Below are positions 6,636 to 14,683 of a stretch of DNA of 64,000 nt, piece by piece (position 1 is the first letter of the stretch; each line of letters opens with the position of its first letter). This DNA comes from Mesorhizobium sp. (lineage in GTDB: Bacteria; Pseudomonadota; Alphaproteobacteria; Rhizobiales; Rhizobiaceae). The position numbers were made by a program, and so were the translations under genes. The notes beneath the pieces are model-generated. The model was not told where the DNA came from. It was given only the letters and a program-made list of their open reading frames with translations, and searched no databases. Location: NCBI GenBank assembly GCA_004020645.1, contig SAQL01000021.1:62001-126000 (forward strand). The letters are read 5' to 3'.

Positions 6636-9600
6636 ATGAACATCCAGCCGAAACACACTGAACCGCTGATCCTGTCGGGCCGCGACGTGACCGCCGTGCT
6701 CGGGCCGACCAACACCGGTAAGACCCATCTCGCCATCGAGCGCATGGTGGCGCATGAAAGCGGCATTATCGGCCTGCCGCTCAGGCTGCTCGCCCGCGAG
6801 GTTTATTCACGCGTCTGCGAGAAGGTCGGCGCTCACAAGGTGGCGCTCATCACCGGCGAGGAGAAGATCCAGCCCGACGGCGCCAGATATTCGGTCTGCA
6901 CCGTGGAAGCCATGCCGCGCGAGACCGACGCCGCCTTCGTCGCCATCGACGAGGTCCAGTTGGCCGGCGATCTCGAGCGCGGCCACATCTTCACCGACCG
7001 CATCCTGCATCTGCGCGGCCGCCAGGAGACACTGCTGCTCGGCGCAGCCACCATGCACGGCATCCTCCAGCGTCTGCTGAAGGGCGTGTCGGTGGTGACG
7101 CGGCCACGGCTGTCGCATCTGGCCTATGCCGGCTCGAAGAAGCTTACCCGCCTGCCGCGACGCACGGCGATCGTCGCCTTTTCCGCCGATGAGGTCTATG
7201 CGATCGCCGAACTGATCCGCCGCCAGCAGGGCGGTGCGGCCGTCGTGCTCGGCGCGCTATCGCCCCGCACCCGCAACGCGCAGGTGGCGCTGTTCCAATC
7301 GGGTGATGTCGATTATCTGATCGCCACCGATGCCATCGGCATGGGCCTCAACCTCGATCTCGATCATGTCGCCTTCGCCCAGAACCGCAAGTTCGACGGC
7401 TACCAGTACCGCAATCTGACAGCGGCCGAGCTCGGCCAGATCGCCGGCCGCGCCGGCCGGCACTTGCGCGACGGAACCTTTGGCGTCACCGGCCAGGTCG
7501 ATCCACTGGACGAGGAATTGGTCAAGAAGATCGAAGCGCATGATTTCGACCCGGTGAAGGTGCTGCAATGGCGTACCGCGCGTTTCGATTTCGCCAACCT
7601 CGACGCGCTGAAGCGTTCGATCGAGACCAACGCGCCGGTTGAAGGCCTGACGCGCGCGCTGCCGGCGGTGGATGCGCAGGCGCTCGAGCATTTGTCCCGC
7701 GACGAGGACATCCGGGCGCTTGCCACCGACGCCAGGCGCGTGGCGCTGTTGTGGGAGGCCTGCGCCCTTCCCGACTACAGGAAGATCGCGCCGGCTCAGC
7801 ATGCCGACCTGATCGCCTCGATCTACATGGACCTTGCCAGGCATGGCCATGTCGACGAGAATTACATGGCCGAGCAGGTGCGCCGTGCCGACACCACCGA
7901 GGGCGACATCGACACGCTGTCGCACCGGATCGCCCAGATCCGCACCTGGACTTTCGTATCCAACCGGCCCGGCTGGCTGGCCGATCAGGCACACTGGCAG
8001 GAAAAGACGCGCGAAATCGAAGACAGATTGTCGGATGCGCTGCATGACCGGTTGACGAAACGCTTCGTAGACCGCAGGACTTCCGTCCTCATGCGGCGCC
8101 TTAGAGAAAATACCATGCCTGAAGCCGAAATCAGCCCAACCGGAACCGTCCTCGTCGAAGGCCATCATGTCGGCGAGTTGCAGGGGTTCCGCTTCACCGC
8201 CGACCAGAGCGCCGGCGGCGAGGACGCCAAGGCAGTGCGCACAGCAGCCCAGAAGGCGCTTGCAGCCGAATTCGAGACGCGGGCCGAACGCTTCGGCGCC
8301 TCGGCCAACGGCGACATCGCGCTCGGCTCCGACGGCACGCTGCGCTGGATCGGTGCGCCGATCGGCACGCTGGTCGCAGGCGACGAGCCGTTGAAGCCGC
8401 GTCTTGTGCTGCTGGCCGACGAGCAGCTCACCGGACCCGCCCGCGACAAGGTCGCGTCGCGCGCCGAGCGCTTCGTCAATTTCCAGATCGAGTCCCTGCT
8501 GAAACCGCTGGTCGACCTCAAAAACGCCGAGCAGATCACCGGCATCGGCCGCGGCATCGCCTTCCAGCTCGTCGAGCATTTCGGCCTCATCAACCGCCGC
8601 GACATCGCCGAGGAGATGAAGTCGCTCGACCAGGAAGGCCGCGCCGCCCTTCGCCGGCTCGGTGTGCGCTTCGGCGCCTACCACGTCTTCGTGCCCGCGC
8701 TGATCAAACCAGCCCCGGCTGGACTGGTGACGCTGTTGTGGGCGCTGAGGAACGACGGCAAGGACAAGCCCGGCTTTGGCGACGTGGTTCACGCGCTGGC
8801 CTCCGGCCGCACCTCGGTGGTCATCGATCCCACCTTCGACAAGGCCTTCTACAAACTGGCGGGCTACCGCAATCTCGGCCGTCGCGCGGTGCGCGTCGAC
8901 ATCCTCGAACGGCTGGCCGACCTGATCCGGCCCGCAACCAACTGGAAGCCGGGCCTCGGCCAGCGGCCCGACGGCGCCTACGACGGTCAGTCCTTCATGG
9001 TGACGCCGCCGATGATGTCGATCCTCGGCGCCACGGCCGACGACATGGAAGAGATCTTGAAAGGCCTCGGCTACCGGGCGGAGCCGAAGCCGGCGGTCGA
9101 GGTGAGGGCACGGCTCGAGGCACAGGACAATGCCGCGCGTGAAGCCGCCGCTGCCAAGCAGGCGGCGGAAGAAGCTGCGCGAGCCGAGCAGGCCAAGGCA
9201 GCGGACGCCGCGATTGCGGACACAGCCGCCGAGGCGCCGGCCGAGAGTTCGGAGCCGGCTGCCGTGGCAGAGGCCGCTGCCGAAGGTCCCGCGGAACCTG
9301 CCAGCGAAGCGGAGCCAGTCGCGGAAACTCAGCTGGAAACTCCGGCTGAGGTCACGGTAGAGGGGCTGCCTGCAGCCGAAGCCGCAGCTCGAGAGGCAGC
9401 ACCCGAAACCGCCGAGGTTGAGGTCGCACCGGCGGAGCCGGCTTTCGAAGCCTCTGCCGCAACGGAAGCAGTGTCGGCCGAACCTGCCGCGGCGGCGGAA
9501 GCCGCCACCGGCGAGGCTGCTCCAGAGGCCGAGAAAGAGGCCGAAGAACCAAAACCTATCCTGTTGTGGCGCCAGGGCCGCTTCGACCAGCGTCCGCGCC

Positions 9601-10040
9601 ACCGCCACCACGACAACAGGCCCCCTGACAGTCATAGGGACAATCGCCCGCGCAACGGGCAAGCCGCCCGCCATGGCCGTGGCGACGCACCGGCAGATGC
9701 CACCGGCGGAGAACCGGCCGGCGCTCAAGGCAGCCGGTCCCCCCATCAAGGACGCCGCGACGGCGACGGCGCCGGCAAGCCGCGCTTCGACCGCAGCAAG
9801 TTCAAGCCCAAGCCTCAGGGTGAGGCAGGGGAACGGCGCGACGGCAAGCCGCAGGGCGAGCGTCCCGATCGTCGCGAAAGCCGGCCCGACTGGAAGGGCG
9901 GCAGGCAGGACGGCAAGGGTGGCGCACCAGGTGGAAAGCCCGCGTTCCAGTCTAAGCCTCGCGAGGAGCGTCCCGTGCGCTTCGACCCGGATTCTCCCTT
10001 CGCCAAGCTCGCCGCATTGCGCGACCAGCTGAAGAAGTAA
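6636..10040 (+). CDS. SUV3/MgpS-like DEAD-box RNA helicase with long disordered tail
   Basis: This 1134-residue protein has an N-terminal Ski2/SUV3-like helicase core: Walker A GPTNTGKT (23-30), Walker B box DEVQ (105-108), then a helicase C domain with YLIATDAIGMGLNLDLDHV and QIAGRAGRH (around 230-285). A mitochondrial SUV3-type C-terminal region follows to about 815. Residues about 830-980 are almost wholly Ala/Glu/Pro, and about 980-1134 are rich in Arg, Gly, Asp and Lys with RGG-like and PRQR-like clusters, which suggests RNA binding. The likely role is ATP-dependent RNA unwinding in RNA turnover or ribosome work; Sinorhizobium annotation calls the homologue mgpS. The 14-bp gap to the S4-domain gene downstream suggests one operon of RNA-handling proteins. 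Confidence 0.9.
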   Translation: MNIQPKHTEPLILSGRDVTAVLGPTNTGKTHLAIERMVAHESGIIGLPLRLLAREVYSRVCEKVGAHKVALITGEEKIQPDGARYSVCTVEAMPRETDAAFVAIDEVQLAGDLERGHIFTDRILHLRGRQETLLLGAATMHGILQRLLKGVSVVTRPRLSHLAYAGSKKLTRLPRRTAIVAFSADEVYAIAELIRRQQGGAAVVLGALSPRTRNAQVALFQSGDVDYLIATDAIGMGLNLDLDHVAFAQNRKFDGYQYRNLTAAELGQIAGRAGRHLRDGTFGVTGQVDPLDEELVKKIEAHDFDPVKVLQWRTARFDFANLDALKRSIETNAPVEGLTRALPAVDAQALEHLSRDEDIRALATDARRVALLWEACALPDYRKIAPAQHADLIASIYMDLARHGHVDENYMAEQVRRADTTEGDIDTLSHRIAQIRTWTFVSNRPGWLADQAHWQEKTREIEDRLSDALHDRLTKRFVDRRTSVLMRRLRENTMPEAEISPTGTVLVEGHHVGELQGFRFTADQSAGGEDAKAVRTAAQKALAAEFETRAERFGASANGDIALGSDGTLRWIGAPIGTLVAGDEPLKPRLVLLADEQLTGPARDKVASRAERFVNFQIESLLKPLVDLKNAEQITGIGRGIAFQLVEHFGLINRRDIAEEMKSLDQEGRAALRRLGVRFGAYHVFVPALIKPAPAGLVTLLWALRNDGKDKPGFGDVVHALASGRTSVVIDPTFDKAFYKLAGYRNLGRRAVRVDILERLADLIRPATNWKPGLGQRPDGAYDGQSFMVTPPMMSILGATADDMEEILKGLGYRAEPKPAVEVRARLEAQDNAAREAAAAKQAAEEAARAEQAKAADAAIADTAAEAPAESSEPAAVAEAAAEGPAEPASEAEPVAETQLETPAEVTVEGLPAAEAAAREAAPETAEVEVAPAEPAFEASAATEAVSAEPAAAAEAATGEAAPEAEKEAEEPKPILLWRQGRFDQRPRHRHHDNRPPDSHRDNRPRNGQAARHGRGDAPADATGGEPAGAQGSRSPHQGRRDGDGAGKPRFDRSKFKPKPQGEAGERRDGKPQGERPDRRESRPDWKGGRQDGKGGAPGGKPAFQSKPREERPVRFDPDSPFAKLAALRDQLKK

Positions 10041-10054
10041 GTTCGCTCGCTCCG

Positions 10055-10441
10055 ATGGTCGCCGAAGGCCGCCAGCGCATCGACAAATGGCTGTTCTTTT
10101 CGCGTGCGGTGAAATCGCGCTCGCTGGCAGCGAAGCTGGTGGTGGCCGGACGCGTCCGCATCAATCGCGACAAAGCAGCGCAGGCCTCCGATCTGGTCCG
10201 GGCCGGCGATGTCCTGACCATCACTCTCGAGCGGCGCATCTTCGTCTGGAAGGTGCTCGGCACGGGAAGCCGGCGCGGCCCTGCCGAAGAAGCGCGCATG
10301 CTTTACGAGGATATGTCGCCGCCGCCCGCGCCGAAGGGCGAGGCCGTTGCCGATGCGATTCCCGCGCTGCACGATGCCGGCAGCGGCCGCCCGACCAAGA
10401 AGGAACGCCGGGAGACCGACCGGTTGTTCGGCGACGACTGA
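10055..10441 (+). CDS. S4-domain RNA-binding protein, Hsp15-like
   Basis: The 128-residue protein begins with the S4 fold: RQRIDKWLFFSRAVKSRSLAAKLV, then GRVRIN and DLVRAGDVLTI, typical of the Hsp15/RluA-associated S4 superfamily (residues 6-65). The C-terminal tail is charged with PTKKERRETDRL, also typical of Hsp15-like proteins, which bind 50S subunits carrying stalled nascent chains. It starts 14 bp after the helicase gene and is followed by fdxA, so the three are probably co-transcribed. Whether it has the heat-shock role of E. coli Hsp15 is unknown. Confidence 0.9.
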   Translation: MVAEGRQRIDKWLFFSRAVKSRSLAAKLVVAGRVRINRDKAAQASDLVRAGDVLTITLERRIFVWKVLGTGSRRGPAEEARMLYEDMSPPPAPKGEAVADAIPALHDAGSGRPTKKERRETDRLFGDD

Positions 10442-10590
10442 CGCATAACCGGGTTTCGCCGCATCGCCCTTCTGGAATTCCATTCCGGAAACACCGGTAT
10501 CGCGCGCAATGGCTGCCCTTGCAAGCGGCGGGCAAAGACGTTACCTCACCAAAAAAGCCTAACAAAAACGGGACGTCCCGGAGCCGACCG

Positions 10591-10929
10591 ATGACCTATG
10601 TCGTGACCGACAATTGCATAAAATGCAAATACATGGACTGCATCGAGGTCTGTCCGGTCGACTGTTTCTACGAAGGCGAGAACATGCTCGTCATCCATCC
10701 CGACGAATGCATCGACTGCGGCGTCTGCGAACCGGAATGCCCGGCCGACGCGATCAAGCCCGACACCGAGCCGGGTCTCGACAAATGGCTGCAGATCAAC
10801 ACCGAATACGCTGATAAGTGGCCCAACATCACCGCCAAGAAGGAGCCTCCGGCCGACGCCAAATCCTTCGATGGCGAGGCCGGCAAGTTCGAGAAATATT
10901 TCTCTCCCGAGCCCGGCGAGGGCGACTGA
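10591..10929 (+). CDS. fdxA: 7Fe ferredoxin FdxA
   Basis: The 112-residue protein starts at ATG 10591 with GGAG seven bases upstream; reading frames extending back to 10087 overlap the S4-protein gene in another frame and are discarded. It carries the 3Fe-4S/4Fe-4S pattern: DNCIKCKYMDCIEVCPVDCF at the N-terminus and DECIDCGVCEPECPADAI around residues 38-55. The length and the C-terminal extension with WLQINTEYADKWPNIT match the FdxA/ferredoxin II family found in nearly all Rhizobiales next to carD. It is a small cytoplasmic electron carrier; the partner is unknown. Confidence 0.96.
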   Translation: MTYVVTDNCIKCKYMDCIEVCPVDCFYEGENMLVIHPDECIDCGVCEPECPADAIKPDTEPGLDKWLQINTEYADKWPNITAKKEPPADAKSFDGEAGKFEKYFSPEPGEGD

Positions 10930-11022
10930 CAAGTCCGCCGTTTCAGCCGCGTGAAAGGCATGGTACATTAACTGCCTTGACAGGCGGCGATGGCGCATGG
11001 CCTTCGCGCGTGCAGCAAAACC

Positions 11023-11051
11023 TTGATTCTTCCGACTTTTTGTGCTACATC
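11023..11051 (+). promoter_or_regulatory. Candidate sigma-70 promoter for carD
   Basis: TTGATT (11023-11028) and TACATC (11046-11051) are spaced by 17 bp, 234 bp before the carD start. This would give a long leader. The 355-bp space between fdxA and carD shows no gene and no convincing riboswitch. An imperfect dyad lies around 11137-11152 (CCAGAGTGATCTGG). Confidence 0.45.
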
Positions 11052-11284
11052 AACCAAACATGCCGGTGACACAACGTCGATTTATGGCGCAAACGCCCCA
11101 AATCACTGAAAGGTGAATTTCTCAATCCGGACCAGAGTGATCTGGGGCAGGCAGTCGCAATGATGCGGTTTGCCGGCCTCGGCTTTTCCGGTGGGTTCGT
11201 AGTTGTGCGGCTAACGATCGGTTATCCGATCGCGCGAGTTCGGCCGGCAGAATGCCGGTACCACACCAAGGAGTTCATGGCGTA

Positions 11285-11866
11285 ATGGCAACAATCACCC
11301 CGCAGAAGAAGTCCAGCGCAGCGCGTCACGGTTTTAAGACCGGCGAGTACATCGTCTATCCGGCGCATGGCGTCGGCCAGATCGTCTCGATCGACGAGCA
11401 GGAAGTTGCGGGCCACAAGCTGGAACTGTTCGTCATCGACTTCCAGAAGGACAAGATGCGTCTGAAAGTGCCGGTTGCCAAGGCGACCTCCATCGGCATG
11501 CGCAAGCTGTCGGAAGAGGATTATGTCGATCGCGCGCTGAAGGTCGTGCAGGGCCGCGCCCGCGTCAAGCGCACCATGTGGTCGCGCCGCGCCCAGGAAT
11601 ATGATGCGAAGATCAATTCCGGCGACCTGATCTCGATCTCCGAAGTGGTGCGCGACCTCTACCGCGCCGACAACCAGCCGGAGCAGTCCTATTCCGAGCG
11701 CCAGCTTTATGAGGCGGCACTCGACCGCATGGCGCGCGAGATTGCGGCCGTCAACCGCATGTCGGAAACCGAAGCGGTGCGCCTCATCGAGGTGAATCTC
11801 AACAAGGGTCCGAAGCGCGGCGCCAAGGCCGACAACGAAGAAGCCGAGCAGGAAGAAGCAGCCTGA
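11285..11866 (+). CDS. carD: CarD/CdnL-family RNA polymerase-binding regulator
   Basis: The 193-residue protein is read from ATG 11285 (MATITPQKKSS). AAGGAG lies 11 bases upstream; a nearer ATG at 11276 runs into a stop at once. Residues 15-75 are the CarD/TRCF RNA-polymerase-interacting domain, with FKTGEYIVYPAHGVGQIV and VPVAKA; residues 80-170 are the all-helical domain with WSRRAQEYDAKINSGD. By family knowledge it binds the beta subunit and stabilises open complexes at housekeeping promoters. The C-terminus is acidic. A strong intrinsic terminator follows at 11891-11920. Long leader and single-gene layout suggest independent regulation. Confidence 0.95.
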   Translation: MATITPQKKSSAARHGFKTGEYIVYPAHGVGQIVSIDEQEVAGHKLELFVIDFQKDKMRLKVPVAKATSIGMRKLSEEDYVDRALKVVQGRARVKRTMWSRRAQEYDAKINSGDLISISEVVRDLYRADNQPEQSYSERQLYEAALDRMAREIAAVNRMSETEAVRLIEVNLNKGPKRGAKADNEEAEQEEAA

Positions 11867-11890
11867 GCGCTTCTCGCCTTCGAATTGCAA

Positions 11891-11920
11891 AAACCCGGCC
11901 TCGCGCCGGGTTTCTCTTTT
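11891..11920 (+). terminator. Intrinsic terminator after carD
   Basis: The stem AAACCCGGC / GCCGGGTTT (11891-11899, 11905-11913) has loop CTCGC and is followed by TTTCTCTTTTT. Confidence 0.9.
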
Positions 11921-11931
11921 TATGCATGCCG

Positions 11932-11972
11932 TTATTCCAAAACCGCTGCGCAGTTTTGGGCGACATGCATTA
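11932..11972. repeat. Dispersed palindromic repeat, family A
   Basis: Core CCAAAAC-CGCTGCGCA-GTTTTGG with outer GCATG/CATGC arms and the tail CATTAA. It lies between the convergent carD and amino-acid ABC genes, and its last bases form the stop codon of the ABC ATPase gene (11970-11972). Confidence 0.7.
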
Positions 11973-12743
11973 ACCTTCGCCGCCGCCTTCCTTCTCCGCT
12001 TCCTGCTTCAGCGTCGCGATGAACCGCTTGGTTCGCTGCCGCTCCGGATTGCTGAACAAAACAGCGGCGGGGCCTTTCTCGACGATGGCGCCGGCGTCGA
12101 GGAACACCACTTCCTGCGCGATCTTCGAAGCGAGGCGCAAATCATGCGTCGCCATCACCATGGTGGTGCCCTCACGAGCGAGTTGGCTGAGCACGTCGAC
12201 CACCTCCTGAGCCAGTTCCGGATCGAGCGCCGAGGTCGGCTCGTCGCACAGCAGCACTTTCGGCGATGGCGCCAGCGCCCGGGCAATCGCCACGCGTTGC
12301 TGCTGGCCGCCTGACAGCGTCGCCGGCCAGGCATCGGCCTTGTGCGCCATCCCGACCTTTTCGAGCAGAGCGAGCGCCCGCTCGCGCGCTCGCACGACCG
12401 GCCATTTCAGCACCGTCACCAGCCCCTCCATGACATTTTCGATTGCCGTGCGGTGCGGAAACAGCTGGAAATTCTGGAACACCATGCCGGTCTGCAGCCG
12501 CAGGCGCTGGATGGCCCTGCCGGAAACCTTGCCGCCGGGGTGGAATTCGAGCGCATCGTCGCCGATGCGCACCGTGCCCGAAGTCGGGATCTCGAGCAGG
12601 TTGATGCAGCGCAAAAGCGTGCTTTTCCCGCCGCCCGAGGGACCGACAAGGGCGGTGACGCTGCCTTCCTCGATGGTGACCGTCACGCCCTTCAGCACAA
12701 GATTGTCGCCGAAGCGCTTCTCGATGTCTGTAAGACCGATCAT
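11970..12743 (-). CDS. Polar amino-acid ABC transporter ATP-binding protein
   Basis: The 257-residue ATPase begins MIGLTDIEKRFGDN. It has Walker A GPSGGGKST (about 34-42), Q-loop, signature LSGGQQQRVAIARALA and Walker B VLLCDEPTSALDPE, all in the GlnQ/HisP arrangement of the polar amino-acid uptake family. It energises uptake through the permease encoded just upstream, with a 4-bp ATGA overlap (12740-12743) typical of translational coupling. The order substrate-binding protein, permease, ATPase on the minus strand is a standard amino-acid importer. Its stop codon is supplied by a dispersed repeat. Substrate is probably an amino acid such as cystine or glutamine, but cannot be fixed from sequence alone. 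Confidence 0.95.
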   Translation of the reverse strand: MIGLTDIEKRFGDNLVLKGVTVTIEEGSVTALVGPSGGGKSTLLRCINLLEIPTSGTVRIGDDALEFHPGGKVSGRAIQRLRLQTGMVFQNFQLFPHRTAIENVMEGLVTVLKWPVVRARERALALLEKVGMAHKADAWPATLSGGQQQRVAIARALAPSPKVLLCDEPTSALDPELAQEVVDVLSQLAREGTTMVMATHDLRLASKIAQEVVFLDAGAIVEKGPAAVLFSNPERQRTKRFIATLKQEAEKEGGGEG

Positions 12744-13420
12744 GAGCGCGCCTCCAGGAAGCCGCCGTAGCGGTTGAGCCGCTTTTCCAAGCGCGTCTGC
12801 AACGCCGACAGCACCGAGCTCAGCGCCAGATACAGGGCCGCAGCCTCGACATAAAGGATCAGCGGCTCATAGGTGGTGGCGACGATGCGCTGCGCCGCCT
12901 GGAACATCTCCGGCACGGTGATGGCGGCGGCCAGCGACGTATCCTTGACCAGCGAGATGAAGGTATTGGACAGCGGCGGCACCGCGACGCGGCCGGCCTG
13001 CGGCAGTATGGTGCGCCGCATCGCCTGGCCCCAAGTCATGCCGATCGAATAGGCCGCCTCCCACTGCCCCTTCGGCACCGAGGCTATGACGGCGCGGATG
13101 ATTTCCGACGTATAGGCGCCGATGTTGAGCGTGAAGCCGATCAACGCGGCTGAAAAAGCGTCGAGCAGGATGCCGACCGAGGGCAGGCCGTAGAAGATCA
13201 GGAAGAGCTGCACCAGAAGCGGCGTGCCACGGAAGATCCAGACGTAGAAGCGGACCACGGCGACCAGCGGCTTCGGGCCGAACAGCCGGACAAGCGCCGC
13301 AACCAATCCCACGAAGAGGCCGAATGCGAACGACAGCAGCGTTAGCGGCACGGTGAAGATCAGCGCGGCCCATAGCAACGTCGGCAATGAGTCCAGCATC
13401 AATTGCAGCCAGTGCGGCAC
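12740..13420 (-). CDS. Polar amino-acid ABC transporter permease
   Basis: I start this 226-residue membrane protein at the GTG complementary to 13418-13420, because a strong AAGGAGGG lies five bases before it; the longer reading frame from ATG 13492 has no ribosome site. It has about five hydrophobic helices and the HisM-family signature with GVVRGTPLLVQLFLIFYGLP-like sequence (here IFRGTPLLVQLF) and the EAA loop QWEAAYSIGMTWGQAMRRTILPQA. It sits downstream of the binding-protein gene, from which it is separated by 159 bp with two hairpins (13511-13563), and overlaps the ATPase gene by 4 bp. Confidence 0.92.
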   Translation of the reverse strand: MPHWLQLMLDSLPTLLWAALIFTVPLTLLSFAFGLFVGLVAALVRLFGPKPLVAVVRFYVWIFRGTPLLVQLFLIFYGLPSVGILLDAFSAALIGFTLNIGAYTSEIIRAVIASVPKGQWEAAYSIGMTWGQAMRRTILPQAGRVAVPPLSNTFISLVKDTSLAAAITVPEMFQAAQRIVATTYEPLILYVEAAALYLALSSVLSALQTRLEKRLNRYGGFLEARS

Positions 13421-13510
13421 GAAAACCCTCCTTGCGAGATTGCCGCCCAAAACCGGCCCGGCAGCATTGAGGCGCGACCATACGATCGTCATATCACGCG
13501 AAAAGCGGCG

Positions 13511-13563
13511 GCCGTCAAAGACGGCTCGCCGCGATGCTTGCCATACGGGCCGGCAACCGGCCC
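13511..13563 (-). other. Two hairpins between binding-protein and permease genes
   Basis: GCCGTC-AAA-GACGGC (13511-13525) and GGGCCGG-CAA-CCGGCCC (13547-13563) are perfect stems in the intercistronic space. There is no U-run, so they are more likely processing or stabilising hairpins that keep the binding-protein message in excess than terminators. That role is known for other importers and is inference here. Confidence 0.55.
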
Positions 13564-13579
13564 GCCCCGTGAAATGCGC

Positions 13580-14353
13580 TTACTTCGAAACGTCCTGGCC
13601 GAAATAGGTGTCGGCGATCTTCTGGTAGGTGCCGTCGGCCTTGATGTCGGCCAGTGCCTGATTGATGGCGGCGACCAGTTCCGGATCGCCCTTGCGCACG
13701 AGGACGCCGGAATAGTCGGCGTTTTCTTCCTGCGCGGCGATCTTCACATTGGCGTCTGGCTTTTGCTTCTTGAAGTCGAGGAAGGACAGGCTGTCGTTGA
13801 TGGTGGCGTCGGCGCGGCCGGTGAGAAGCAGCTGGATCGATTGGTCGAAACCATCGGTGCCGACGAGCTCGGCGCCATTCGTTTCGGCGAGTTTGGCAAA
13901 ATTCGAAGTCAGCGACTGCGCCGCCTTCTTGCCCTTGAGGTCGGCAAAGCTCTTGATGTCGGTATTGTCGCCGCGCACGATCAGCACCGCCTTGGAAGCG
14001 ATATAGGGATCGGAGAAATCATACTTGGCCTTGCGCTCATCGGTGATACCGACCTGGTTGATGACGGCGTCATAGCGCTTGACGTCGAGGCCGGCGATCA
14101 GCCCATCCCATTTGCCTTCGAGGAATTCGGCTTTGACGCCGAGGCGCTCGGCGATCGCCTTGGCGATCTCGACATCGAAGCCGACCAATGCGCCCGAGGC
14201 ATCATGATAGGTGAAGGGGGCATAGGTACCTTCCGTGCCGACCTTGAAGACACCGGCCTGCTTGATCTGCTCGAGATTGGCGCCGGCATGGCCTGATGTG
14301 ATGGCCAGTACCTGCAGTGTTGCGGCGACGATAAGCGAATTGAGCCATTTCAT
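13580..14353 (-). CDS. Amino-acid ABC transporter periplasmic binding protein
   Basis: The 257-residue protein has a signal peptide (1-23, ending GHAGA) and the SBP_bac_3 fold: FKVGTEGTYAPFTYHDASGALVGFDVEIAKAIAERLG near the N-terminus and GLIAGLDVKRYDAVINQVGITDERKAKYDFSDPY in the middle (short parts quoted). These are closest to cystine/polar amino-acid binders of the TcyA/FliY type. It captures the substrate in the periplasm for the permease and ATPase encoded downstream. Ribosome-site sequence before ATG 14353 is weak. It is divergent from rpoH2 across a 330-bp space. Confidence 0.94.
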   Translation of the reverse strand: MKWLNSLIVAATLQVLAITSGHAGANLEQIKQAGVFKVGTEGTYAPFTYHDASGALVGFDVEIAKAIAERLGVKAEFLEGKWDGLIAGLDVKRYDAVINQVGITDERKAKYDFSDPYIASKAVLIVRGDNTDIKSFADLKGKKAAQSLTSNFAKLAETNGAELVGTDGFDQSIQLLLTGRADATINDSLSFLDFKKQKPDANVKIAAQEENADYSGVLVRKGDPELVAAINQALADIKADGTYQKIADTYFGQDVSK

Positions 14354-14561
14354 TTTTCTGTGATCCCGTCATTGGCCGGCGTCCGGCGCATTTGTGAGCG
14401 CCGGAAACTGACAGATGCAGGCTGGCGAAATAAGGAATCAGATTTCAAAGATGAGACGCTTTCGAAATCCAATTCTCAAAACCACATCGAGTCACGCCAA
14501 CGACCACGTAGCGACCGCCGCAACGAGCTTTCGGCAGTGCAATCCACGCGACATCAGCGGC

Positions 14562-14587
14562 GGAACCATTCACCCGCGTGGCACGTT
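14562..14587 (+). promoter_or_regulatory. EcfG/RpoE2-type general stress promoter for rpoH2
   Basis: GGAAC (14562-14566), 17 bp, then CGTT (14584-14587) match the alphaproteobacterial EcfG consensus GGAAC-N16/17-CGTT exactly. It lies about 97 bp before the rpoH2 start. In Sinorhizobium, rpoH2 is known to be under RpoE2 (EcfG) control, so sequence and context agree. The rest of the 330-bp space (14354-14683) shows no gene. Confidence 0.8.
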
Positions 14588-14683
14588 CTTGGCTGTTGTA
14601 GGGCGCGGCGTCGCCAATTCAACCACGATGCCAGCTCAGGGTTCGAGCGATCGCACCGCAACGCCCGAAACAGGGAGCGTGGC

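Noticed and set aside
7257..9749. Long 830-codon open frame antisense to the helicase gene
   Set aside because: High-GC coding DNA gives long open frames on the opposite strand. It has no ribosome site, no recognisable domain, and lies wholly inside a gene with clear helicase motifs.
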